Assembly: GCA_030550095.1 (NCBI GenBank)
Contig: JAUQQA010000021.1
Location: forward strand, 1 to 42,136
Source of the DNA: Chloroflexota bacterium
GTDB taxonomy: Bacteria > Chloroflexota > Anaerolineae > J036 > Brachytrichaceae
Length of the DNA stretch: 42,136 nucleotides
Direction: 5' to 3'
Below are positions 32,531 to 42,000 of the stretch, piece after piece. The notes below the pieces were generated by a model, which had not been told where the DNA came from, made no database searches, and saw only the letters and a list, made by a program, of their open reading frames with translations. The translations under genes were made by a program, and so were the position numbers. Position 1 is the stretch's first letter, and each line of letters starts with the position of its first letter.

Positions 32531-33964
32531 ATGGCAAAGATCACCCCTCGCTCGCAAGATTTTTCCGAGTGGTACCTGGACATCATCCGCGAAGCTGACC
32601 TCGCTGACTACGCACCGGTGCGCGGCTGCATTGTGGTGAAGCCCTACGGCTGGGCGATCTACGAGTTCATGCGCGACTTCCTTGACCGGCGCTTTAAAGA
32701 GACAGGGCATGTGAACGCCGCCTTTCCGCTGTTCATCCCGCTCAGCTTTTTGCAGCGCGAGGCGCAGCATGTGGAAGGATTTGCGCCTGAGCTGGCGATC
32801 GTCACGCACGGCGGCGGCGAGCAACTAGAAGAGCCGCTCGTCGTGCGCCCCACCAGCGAGACCATCATCGGCTGGTCCTACGCGCAGTGGGTGAGGAGCT
32901 ACCGTGATCTGCCGATCTTGATCAACTGCTGGAACAGCGTGGTGCGGTGGGAGAAGCGCACCAAGCCGTTCTTGCGCACGATGGAGTTCTACTGGCAAGA
33001 AGGGCACACGGCGCACGCGACCCATGAAGAGGCGTTCGAGGAGGTGATGCGCATGTTGAACGTGTACTACGATCACATGCGCGAGGACTGCGCGCTGCCT
33101 GGCATCCGCGGGCGCAAGAGCCTCTACGAGCGCTTCGCCGGCGCGATCAGCACCTTCAGCGTGGAGAGCATGATGGGCGATAAGCGCTCGCTGCAAAGCT
33201 GCACCAGCCACGACCTCGGGCAGAACTTTGCGCGCGCGTTTGACATCAAGTTCCTCGACCGCGACAACACCGAGAAGTACTGCTGGACCACCTCTTGGGG
33301 GATGAGTTGGCGCCTCGTCGGCGCGGTGATCATGGTGCACGGCGATGACCAGGGCTTGCGCCTGCCGCCGAAGATCGCGCCGATCCAGGTGGTGATCGTG
33401 CCGATCTTCAAGACGGAAGAAGAACGCGCGCAAGTCATGCAAGTCGCCGAGCGGCTGTTCCACACCCTCAAAGCCGCAGGGCTGCGCGTCAAGCTCGACG
33501 ATCGGGACGAGACGCCAGGCTACAAGTTCAACGACTGGGAGATGCGGGGTGTGCCTGTGCGCGTCGAGGTTGGACCGAAGGACGTTGCCAACGGAACAGT
33601 GGGCTTGGCGCGGCGAGACTTGCCCGGCAAACAGGGCAAAACCTTCGTGCCGCAGGAAGGGCTTGCCGAGCGCATCCAAGCGCTGCTTGTGGAGATCCAC
33701 AACACGCTGCTCAAGCAGGCTGAGGACTTCCTACACAGCAACATCCGCGAGTGCAACACGTGGGAAGAGGTTGAGGAGGCAGTGCAGGACGGCTGGGCGC
33801 TCGCGCCTCTAGAGGATAACCCTGCCAACGACGAATTCATCCGCAACAAGCTAACGGGCGTCAAAGTGCTGAATTTCCCGCTTGATCAACCCGAAGGCGA
33901 GTGGCGTTGTGTGATTACTGGCAAGCCCGTACGTGAGCGCGCGCTGATCGGCAAGTCCTACTAA
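32531..33964 (+). CDS. proS: Prolyl-tRNA synthetase, archaeal/eukaryal type
   Basis: This enzyme charges tRNA-Pro. The 477-residue protein is the short type (TIGR00408-like), without the large editing insertion of the E. coli form. I chose ATG 32531 (MAKITPRSQDFSEWYLDII); a long upstream in-frame extension overlaps the divergent gene and is not coding. Class II motifs are VVRPTSETIIG, RWEKRTKPFLRTMEFYWQEG and HTAHATHEEA, with GMSWRLVGAVIMVHGDDQGL for motif 3. The usual C-terminal zinc cysteines are largely missing (WRCVITGKP), but the C-terminal Tyr remains. Its stop overlaps the stop of convergent uvrC. Confidence 0.96.
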   Translation: MAKITPRSQDFSEWYLDIIREADLADYAPVRGCIVVKPYGWAIYEFMRDFLDRRFKETGHVNAAFPLFIPLSFLQREAQHVEGFAPELAIVTHGGGEQLEEPLVVRPTSETIIGWSYAQWVRSYRDLPILINCWNSVVRWEKRTKPFLRTMEFYWQEGHTAHATHEEAFEEVMRMLNVYYDHMREDCALPGIRGRKSLYERFAGAISTFSVESMMGDKRSLQSCTSHDLGQNFARAFDIKFLDRDNTEKYCWTTSWGMSWRLVGAVIMVHGDDQGLRLPPKIAPIQVVIVPIFKTEEERAQVMQVAERLFHTLKAAGLRVKLDDRDETPGYKFNDWEMRGVPVRVEVGPKDVANGTVGLARRDLPGKQGKTFVPQEGLAERIQALLVEIHNTLLKQAEDFLHSNIRECNTWEEVEEAVQDGWALAPLEDNPANDEFIRNKLTGVKVLNFPLDQPEGEWRCVITGKPVRERALIGKSY

Positions 33965-35829
33965 GCATCGCCAAGCGCATCCTTGATCGCTTCGGCAACA
34001 CTGCGCGGCACGATCTCGGCGAGCGCGTCCACACTTGCCGCGCGGATGCCTTCAAGGGAGCCAAACGCGGCAAGCAACTTGCGGCGCCTCGCAGGGCCAA
34101 CGCCGGGAAGCGCGTCGAGTTGTGAGGCAAGCCCCAAGCGCTCGCGTTGCCTGCGGTGACTGCTCAGCCCGTAGCGATGCGCCTCGTCGCGGATGCGCTG
34201 GACGAGGTAAAAGCTCTGCGCATCGCGCGGCAACAGCACAGACTCAGCGCGCCCAGGCAAGAAGATCTCCTCTTTCTGCTTGGCGAGCGCGATGACGGGC
34301 ACGACGTGCGCAAGGTCGAAGGCGCGTAACACCTCAAGCGCAACGTTGAGTTGTCCCTTGCCACCGTCCACGATGATGAGGTCAGGCAGGATGGACCACG
34401 TGGGGTCGCGTCGCTTTTGTCCCGGCATCGTCAGCGCTTGTGCTTCTTGCGCCTCGCGCCAATGCGTGAAGCGCCGATGCAGCATCTGGCGCATGGACTC
34501 AAAATCGTTAGGACCTTGGACGCCGCGAATGTTAAAGCGCCGGTAATCGCGCTTGCTTGGCTTGCCGTGCACGAAAACCACCATGCTGCCGACGATCGCT
34601 GTGCCTTGCGTGTTGCTCACGTCGTAGCACTCGATGCGCGTGGGCAAGCGCGGCAGGTCAAGCGCCTCTTGCAGTTCGCGCAACACCGCCTCTTGGCGCA
34701 ACGCGTCCTCGCGCCACTGCGCACGCAACACGGCAAGTTGCTCGCGCGCGTTTTGTTGTGCCAGCTCCACAAGGCTTTTGGCGGTTTCGCCTTCGGGCGG
34801 GCGCAGATACACGGCGGCGCCGCGCTTCTGCCGCAGCCATGCTTCGATGATCTTGGCTTCCTCAAGCTGCTGAGGCAGGATCACCTCTTGCGGGACGTAA
34901 GCCGCCTCATCATAAAAGCGCTTAATGAAAGCATCAAGCACGGCTTGGTCATCCTCGCCCTCTGCGCCGTCGAGCACGAAATACTCTTGACCCAAGAGCT
35001 TGCCGTTGCGAATGAACAGCACTTGCACGCAGGTGTCGCCATCTTCACGCGCAAACGCGATCACGTCTTGATCGCCGCCAGCAGGGTTGACGATGCGCTG
35101 CTTCTCGACGACGTGCTCCAGGGCGCGCAGCTGATCGCGATATTCCGCAGCGCGCTCAAATTGCAGCGCCTCGGCAGCGCGCTCCATGCGTTGACGCAGC
35201 TCTTGCATCACGGCGTCGCTCTTACCCTCGAGGAAATCGCACAGACGCTGGATGTTGGCGCGGTACTCCTCGCGCGAGACTGCGCCGATGCACGGGCCGT
35301 TGCAAAGCTTGATGTCGTAGTAAAGGCAAGCGCGCGTGTCGTGCCCTGTGATCACGCGGTCGCATGTGAGGAAGGGAAACATGCGACGCAGCGCGTCGCG
35401 GGTGGCATACACAGCTTTGACGTTGGAGTAGGGGCCGTAATAGCGCGCGCCGTCGCGCTCGATGCGCCGTGTCACTGTGACGGTCGGGAAGTCGTCCTGC
35501 CAGGTGATTTTGAGATAAGGGTATCGCTTATCGTCTTTGAGGCGGATGTTGTAGCGCGGGCGGTACTTCTTGATCAGCTCTGCTTCTTGGATCAACGCCT
35601 CCAGCTCGCTGCCGCGCACGACGAACTCGATGCGATGAATCTGCCGCACCAACCGCGCTGTCTTTGGCGAGGTACGCCAGACGTTCGGGTTGAAGTAAGA
35701 GCGCACGCGGTTGCGCAGATTCACTGCCTTGCCGACGTAGATCACCTCGCCGTTAGCGTCGTAGAAGAGGTAACACCCTGGCTGCGTCGGCAAGTTCCGC
35801 ACCGTCGCCTCAAGGTGCTCGGGGATCAC
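33961..35829 (-). CDS. uvrC: Excinuclease ABC subunit C
   Basis: UvrC makes both incisions in nucleotide excision repair. The 622-residue protein starts at GTG 35829. The GIY-YIG nuclease domain is at the start (GCYLFYDANGEVIYVGKAVN, residues 18-37). Four cysteines at 156, 168, 176 and 180 have the same 12-8-4 spacing as the reported Fe-S site of E. coli UvrC. The UvrB-binding UVR motif is around residues 205-240 (MERAAEALQFERAAEYRDQL). The RNase H-like nuclease domain (ECYDVSNTQGTAIVGSMVVF, DLIIVDGGKGQLN) and a helix-hairpin-helix end (LDALPGVGPARRRKLL) follow. Its function links to mfd in this window. Confidence 0.97.
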   Translation of the reverse strand: MIPEHLEATVRNLPTQPGCYLFYDANGEVIYVGKAVNLRNRVRSYFNPNVWRTSPKTARLVRQIHRIEFVVRGSELEALIQEAELIKKYRPRYNIRLKDDKRYPYLKITWQDDFPTVTVTRRIERDGARYYGPYSNVKAVYATRDALRRMFPFLTCDRVITGHDTRACLYYDIKLCNGPCIGAVSREEYRANIQRLCDFLEGKSDAVMQELRQRMERAAEALQFERAAEYRDQLRALEHVVEKQRIVNPAGGDQDVIAFAREDGDTCVQVLFIRNGKLLGQEYFVLDGAEGEDDQAVLDAFIKRFYDEAAYVPQEVILPQQLEEAKIIEAWLRQKRGAAVYLRPPEGETAKSLVELAQQNAREQLAVLRAQWREDALRQEAVLRELQEALDLPRLPTRIECYDVSNTQGTAIVGSMVVFVHGKPSKRDYRRFNIRGVQGPNDFESMRQMLHRRFTHWREAQEAQALTMPGQKRRDPTWSILPDLIIVDGGKGQLNVALEVLRAFDLAHVVPVIALAKQKEEIFLPGRAESVLLPRDAQSFYLVQRIRDEAHRYGLSSHRRQRERLGLASQLDALPGVGPARRRKLLAAFGSLEGIRAASVDALAEIVPRSVAEAIKDALGDA

Positions 35830-35836
35830 AGCGAGG

Positions 35837-35864
35837 ATTGTAAGCCTGCTGACTCAAGGCGCAA
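35837..35864 (-). promoter_or_regulatory. Promoter of uvrC
   Basis: On the minus strand TTGCGC (35864-35859) and TACAAT (35842-35837) are 16 bp apart. The -10 box ends 7 nt before GTG 35829, so the uvrC mRNA would be leaderless. It shares the 264 bp gap 35830-36093 with the promoter of the DUF11 gene. Confidence 0.55.
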
Positions 35865-35978
35865 CAATGAGCTTAAAGACTGCCTTGCCGCTGATGAGGG
35901 TCAAAGTTGCACGTTATGCACTTTCGTGATCTACGCCCTTTCTTGGCGGAGTTTGTGCACTGATGAGCGCATTTCTGC

Positions 35979-36007
35979 TTGACGTTGGGTGAAGCAGTCG
36001 CCATAAT
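35979..36007 (+). promoter_or_regulatory. Promoter of the DUF11-repeat protein gene
   Basis: TTGACG (35979-35984) and CATAAT (36002-36007) are exactly 17 bp apart. Transcription would start near 36014 and give a leader of about 80 nt. This leader contains AAGGAC 11 nt before ATG 36094 as a ribosome binding site. It is the clearest leadered protein-gene promoter here. Confidence 0.65.
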
Positions 36008-36093
36008 AGCAAGTTGTCTGATAGCGCTTGCTCACTGTGAAGAGCAGGGGAACGTCGCACCCTGTTCATACAACGAAGCAAGGACAACGAACC

Positions 36094-39000
36094 ATGCTGA
36101 GCCATGCCCTGCCGATCCCGCGATGGATACGCGCTGTGCTGAGCGCGCTTCTGCTCTATACGCAAGCTGCGCCTGTCGTTGCGCAGGCTTTCACTCTTCC
36201 TAGTGAATCAACTTCTTTGCTCCTAGGCACACCGAGTGCGCTTTCTGTCTTGCCGGCGTGGTTTGCCTCGTCTGCCCCAGAGAGCGGGTCTCCCAACACA
36301 CAGACGCTGCCTATTTGGTTCACCGCTGCCCCTTCGCCTTTGTCATCGTCTGAGTGGGCTGTCAGCTCCGCGCAGGAGATACCTGGGGCTTCTCTGCTCG
36401 GCACACAAACGATTTACGCGAACCAGATCACCGTGACCCTCACGCCGCAGCAGATCAACCTGTGCGATCCGCTCACAGTCACTGTGGTCGCAGCGAACAA
36501 CAGCGTCACCACCACCGGCGTGGTGATCACCGTGACGCTGCCTGGTGGGTTTACGAACAACACCGCGACGTTCAACGTGGGCGAGGTCGCGCCGAACGCG
36601 GTGATCACGCGAGAAGCAACCTTCACCGCCACGTGTGGCGCGGTCTCAGGGCAAGTCGTCGTTACACTGACGCAGGACGCCTACCCGCCCATCGTCAAGA
36701 TCGCTGAATACGTGGTTAACCCCGGCGCGATCACCGTCCGCAAGGAGCCAGCGGTGATCCCAGCAGCAGTCGGCGATGTGGTTACGTGGACGGTGTTGGT
36801 GGAGAACACGGGCTACGGCACAGTGTACAACGTGCGCGTCACCGACACGCTGGGTCCAGGACTGCAATTTGTCGGTGGCACAACCGCGACCACCTACCTC
36901 TCCATCCCCGTAGGGCAAACCGTCTCGTTCACTGTTTCGGCGCAGGTTGCGTCGTGCAGCGGCTTAGAGAACAGCGTGATCGCTACGTGGGGGTGCAACG
37001 GCGAGACGTGCTTAACGCCGCAAACAGCCAAAGCTGCGATTGACCTGCTGCTGCGCTTCCCCGAGCTGAAGTACAGCTTGCCCAACTTCAACGTGGACTA
37101 TTGCGCTGGCGGCACAGTGTTCACCATCCCCATCACCAACGTTGGCGATGGCGCCGCATACTCCGTCACGCTGCTCGTTGACCTCTCGCCGTTCACGGTG
37201 AGCGTCGCGCCGCCGGCGACGTATGTCGCGGGCGCCTTCCAGATACCCCAAATTCCGCCTGGGCAGACGTTCAACCTGGTGTTCACACTCACGACGCCGA
37301 GCAATGTGTGTGGGCTGCCCGCGAACGGTGGTTTTTCGTTCGATCTCAATTACCGCGATGCTTGCACCCTTCTCTACACGGAGATCCCGCAAAGCGCAGG
37401 CTGGCAGCTCGTGAACACGCCAGGGAGCTTGAGCGTGAGCAAGCTCATGCCGAGCGAGGTATATCGCGGCGCGTTGATCACGGCGCCGATCACGGTGAAC
37501 GCCAGCGGCATTTCTGGCTCGATCCGCGTCACCGACCGCGTGCCTGCTGGCTTCACGGTGGTGAGCACAGGGGGCGGCGTGAGCTTCACGCTGGGAGGCT
37601 TCACCTACATCACGTGGGTGATCACAGGCTCGACCGTGCTGACGCCTGTCTTCGTCGTGGTTACCGAGACCAGCGGCTGCGTGGCTTGTGGCTTGGCGCT
37701 CACCAATTGGGTCACAGCAACGGCGGGCGATTGTCGCAATTGCCAGCAAGAGGCACAGGCACAAGCCACAACGTATGTGCAATGCGATGAGGGCGTGCAA
37801 AGCCTAAAGTTGGTCTCCGACCCGGCGCCTGTGTGCACCAACGCTGCGCTGACTTACACCAACCGCTACACTTTCCCGCTTAACTTCAGCGCGCCGCCGA
37901 CGTGGACAGGCTTGATCTTTACCGAGTCGTTGACTAACCAGACCTACGTCGCTGGCTCGGCACAGGTCTTCGTGAGCAATGGCAACATCTCGTGTTCAGC
38001 GACGTTCTCAGAGGCTGTTGTTGGCGGTCAGCTAGTGATCACCAACATCAACCCGCCATGCAACCCGAGCATCGCTGGCGCCACGCTCATCATCAGCTAC
38101 ACCACCACGCCCACGGAGACGAGTTCATGCAGCGATGTGACGTGGTACGACTGGTCCTACCTTAACCTCGGCACGACGGGCAACAGCACGTGCGGCGGGA
38201 GCGACGTAGTGGTGGAAGGCGTGTTCGTGCAAACGCGCGCGCCGCGCATGTCGTTGAGCCTATCAGGATTGCCGCAGAATGTGGCTGCATGCGGCACTTA
38301 CACCGTCACGCTCACCGCGCAGCGCACCAACGACATCCCCGCCTACGATGCCTTGATCGAAGTGCCGACGAACACTTACGCAGTGCTCGAGGTGCTCGGC
38401 TTCGGCGGTGCCACGCCTGTGTTCACCGAGACGGGCAGCTTCGGTTATCGGTGGTTCTACTCCGATGCCTTTGCTAGCGCGCTCACTGCGACGGTGCAAT
38501 TGCGCGTGCAGTTGCGCTGCGGCGCCACGCCAGCGCCGTTTGCAGCCACGCTGCATTACGAGAGCGTCTGCACCAACGACGACACCTACTTTGAGCGTTG
38601 CAGTGCGGGGGGAACCTTGAGCACGCCGCGCCGCCTATCGCCGTTGCCGCTTGTTACTAAGTTCCCAGAGCGCATCTACGCCACAAGCGACTTTGTGACG
38701 TGGACGCTCGTCGCAAAGAACACGGGCGCAGGACCTGCTTACAACGTGGTGCTCACTGATGCGCTCGGCAGCGGCTTGCGCTTTGTCACGGCGACGATCA
38801 CCTCGTCGTTGGGGGCTGTGACCAGCATCAACGTGATCACCTCGACCAACTTGGTCACGTGGGAAGTGCCGGTGATCCAGCCCAAAGAGACGCTCACAAT
38901 CCGCTATACGGCGGAGATCGTGAGCTGCACAGACCTGACGAATCGCTTCTCTGGTGCTCAAGGCTGCTTGGGGCAGACCTGCCTGGGTGGTGGTCCGGTG

Positions 39001-42000
39001 TCTTCGGTGGTGGAGCTGCCGCCGACGGTGCTGCTGAACACCAATCAAACCTTCTCGCCTATCGAGACGTGCTTCACGCGCACGGTGACGGTCACGGTGC
39101 GCAACGCCGGGTTGCTCAGCGTGTACTCGGCGACTGTGACTCAGACATTGCCCAATGGGCTGTTCTACGTGCCCGGCAGCACGCAGATCAGCACCGACAC
39201 GCTGAACTGGCAACCAGGTCCTGATCCCACAATCAGCGGGCAGACGCTCATTTGGGAACCGACTGCAGCAGCGCCGCTCGGCGACTGGCTTAAGCGCTTG
39301 TACCCGAAAGACACGGTGTATCTGCGCTTCGACGTGCGCGCGAGCTGTGCCTTCGCAGGAGGTCAACTGCGCATCCGCACAGGTTACCGCGACGTCTGCG
39401 GCTTGCCGTTCGAGACCGCGACCTCGTCGTATGTGCTCGGCGTGAAGCAAGCTGAGCTTTCGATCACCAAAGTTGGTCAGAACCTAAGCCGTACTTCGCC
39501 CTCGGACACCTACCTTTACGCAGAACCCGGCGAGGTGGTGGTGTTCACGATCACGGTGGCCAACGCAGCCAATGCAGCACCAGCGCAGCTTGTGGTGATC
39601 AGCGACGCGCTGCCTGCTAATCTGGTGTTCCAAGACGCAACGCCGGGCTATGCTGGGGCCACACCGGGCACGTTGGGCGGCACGATCACGTGGTCGCTCT
39701 CAACGCTGAATCCGGGCAGCACGGCCGTCTTCACCGTGAGCACAGTGGTGAGCCAGCCGCAGGGGTGCCAGATCACCGACACGTTCAACGTCGCCTCGGT
39801 GAGCTGGGGTTGTCCTGATGGATGTCGTCTAACGTTGCCTGCGCAGCAGGTGCGCGTGCGCACGCGCCCCGTGTATGACGCACCGGACATCGCAGCGGAG
39901 ATCGCGCCGAACGCGCTGAACGTGTGCGGCGGCGTGATCACCCTGACGCTGCGCAACGATGGACCACCCGCCTACAACGTCGTGCTCACCACGACACCCC
40001 CGAGCGGCTACGTTTACAGCGACACGCTGAGTGCCAGCGTCACGCCCTCGAACGTCACGCCGGTGGGGGATGGCGCCGTCTACACCTGGCAGGTGCTCCC
40101 GAGCGGCGTGACCACGATCACGCTGCGCGTGCGCAATGCGAACACGAATGGCGCTTGTGCTGTGCCGAGTGGCGCTTTCACCGCCACGCTGCTCTACGAC
40201 GATGATGTCCCTGATTGCCCCGCGAGCGGCCCCTACTCGGCGACTGCCTCGGTAAACCTCAATGTGCGGACGCCCGCACTCACCGTGAGCAAGACCCCCG
40301 CGTTCCGCATCGCTGCCGTTGGGCAAGCGGTGACGTGGACGATCCGCGTCACTAACACGGGCAGCGGCACTGCGTTTAACGTGCGTATCACCGATGTCGT
40401 CGGCTCGTCGTTTGTGAACGTGACGGCCACCAACGGCGCGCTGGTCGCGGGCAACACGATCACGTGGACGTTGAGCGCGCTTGCGCCGAACACGGCGTTC
40501 AGCGCTATCGTCACAGGGGTGATCACCACCACAGGCGAGAACCGCAACGTCGTCACGGCAACCTCAAGCTGCGGCACGGGCTGCTTCACAGCAAGTGGTG
40601 TTGCAACGGCGTTCGTGTCGTTGGGCGACCTCTTCGCCAAGGGACCGGCTGTTCAGACGGGCACGGTGGGCAGCCTGGTGGTGTTCACTTTCACAGGCGC
40701 CACCAACGACGCAGACAACATCTTCACACAGGTGTTGCTCACGGACGCGCTGCCGACAGGACTGGGATTTGTCTCGGCGACGTTGAGCTACACCGTGGAC
40801 CTCGACGGCAACCAAGGTGGACCAACGACCGTGGTTAACCTCGCGCCCACCATCACGCCGGGCTTGTACCTCAGCGGCAATGTGGTGTGGAATCTCGGCG
40901 TGATCACAGGAGCGGCGCGCTTCACGGGCACCGTCATCGCTGTCATCCAGAACGTCACGCAGACCAACGAGGGCAACATCTTGACCAACACGCTGCGTAT
41001 CACGTTCCTGGACGATGGGCAGCTCGGCGTGCTCACAGCGACTGCGCGGGTGAACACGATTGAGCCGCTACTCCACCTCGGCAAGACATACCTCACGCCT
41101 TACGGCTGCGACGGCACGCTGCTGTTGGATAACTTCAACCGTCCGGCTGCTACGCCGCCTACGGGCTGGTATACGGTCGCCGCCACATGGACCAACGAGA
41201 ACGGTTTGTTAGTACGCACAGGTGGCCCTCAGGGAAACGCGCTTCTCGTCCGAGACAACTTCACCGCAACGGAGTTCAGCTACAGCGCGCTGGTCTCCAC
41301 GACCGATGACAGCTCCAGCTTTGGTCTGGCGTTCCGTTACACTGCGCCCAATCAGTACTATCGCGTGCGCCTGCGGCTGAACGACAGCGGCACTGGTGTC
41401 CAGTTACAGAAAGTCACCTCTACAAGCATCCCTAACTTAGCCACAGTCAACACCTTCACACCAACCCTGCGGCAGTGGTATCACCTCGAGGTGCAGGTTG
41501 AAGAGGTTGCTAATGGCTTGCGCATCCGCGCTTTCGTTGATGGCAAGCTAGTCATCAGCGTCACCGACACCACCCCGCTCCCTGCAGGCACTGTCGGCAT
41601 CTACAGCAACAACTGTGTTCTAAGGGCGTGTGCTTTCGACGACGTGTTGGTCACGCGCCTCAATCGTGCAGGTTGCTTCGTGGGCGCAAACGACCTCGTG
41701 ACTTACACCTTGTTGATCTCCAACCAGGGGCGTTTGCCGGCTTACGACTTGGTGATCACGGACGTGTTGCCAGTTGGCGTGAGCCTCGTGACTTACACGG
41801 TGAGCACAAACGACCCGAGCGGACCAACAGTGCTTGCAGGTCCGACAAGCGGGGCGACGGGTGTGCTGACATGGCTGGTGAGCCATCTCACGCCGACCGT
41901 GCCGTTTACGACGCTTCAGCACACAGGGCTGACGATCACGGTGATCGCGCAGGTAGCGCCTTGGATCACAGCGAACGTCACGCTGAGCAATCACGCCTTC

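Noticed and set aside
34351-35982. Long plus-strand open frame of 543 codons opposite uvrC
   Set aside because: It is antisense to a complete, motif-perfect uvrC; long antisense frames are expected in GC-rich DNA, and its translation shows no domain pattern.
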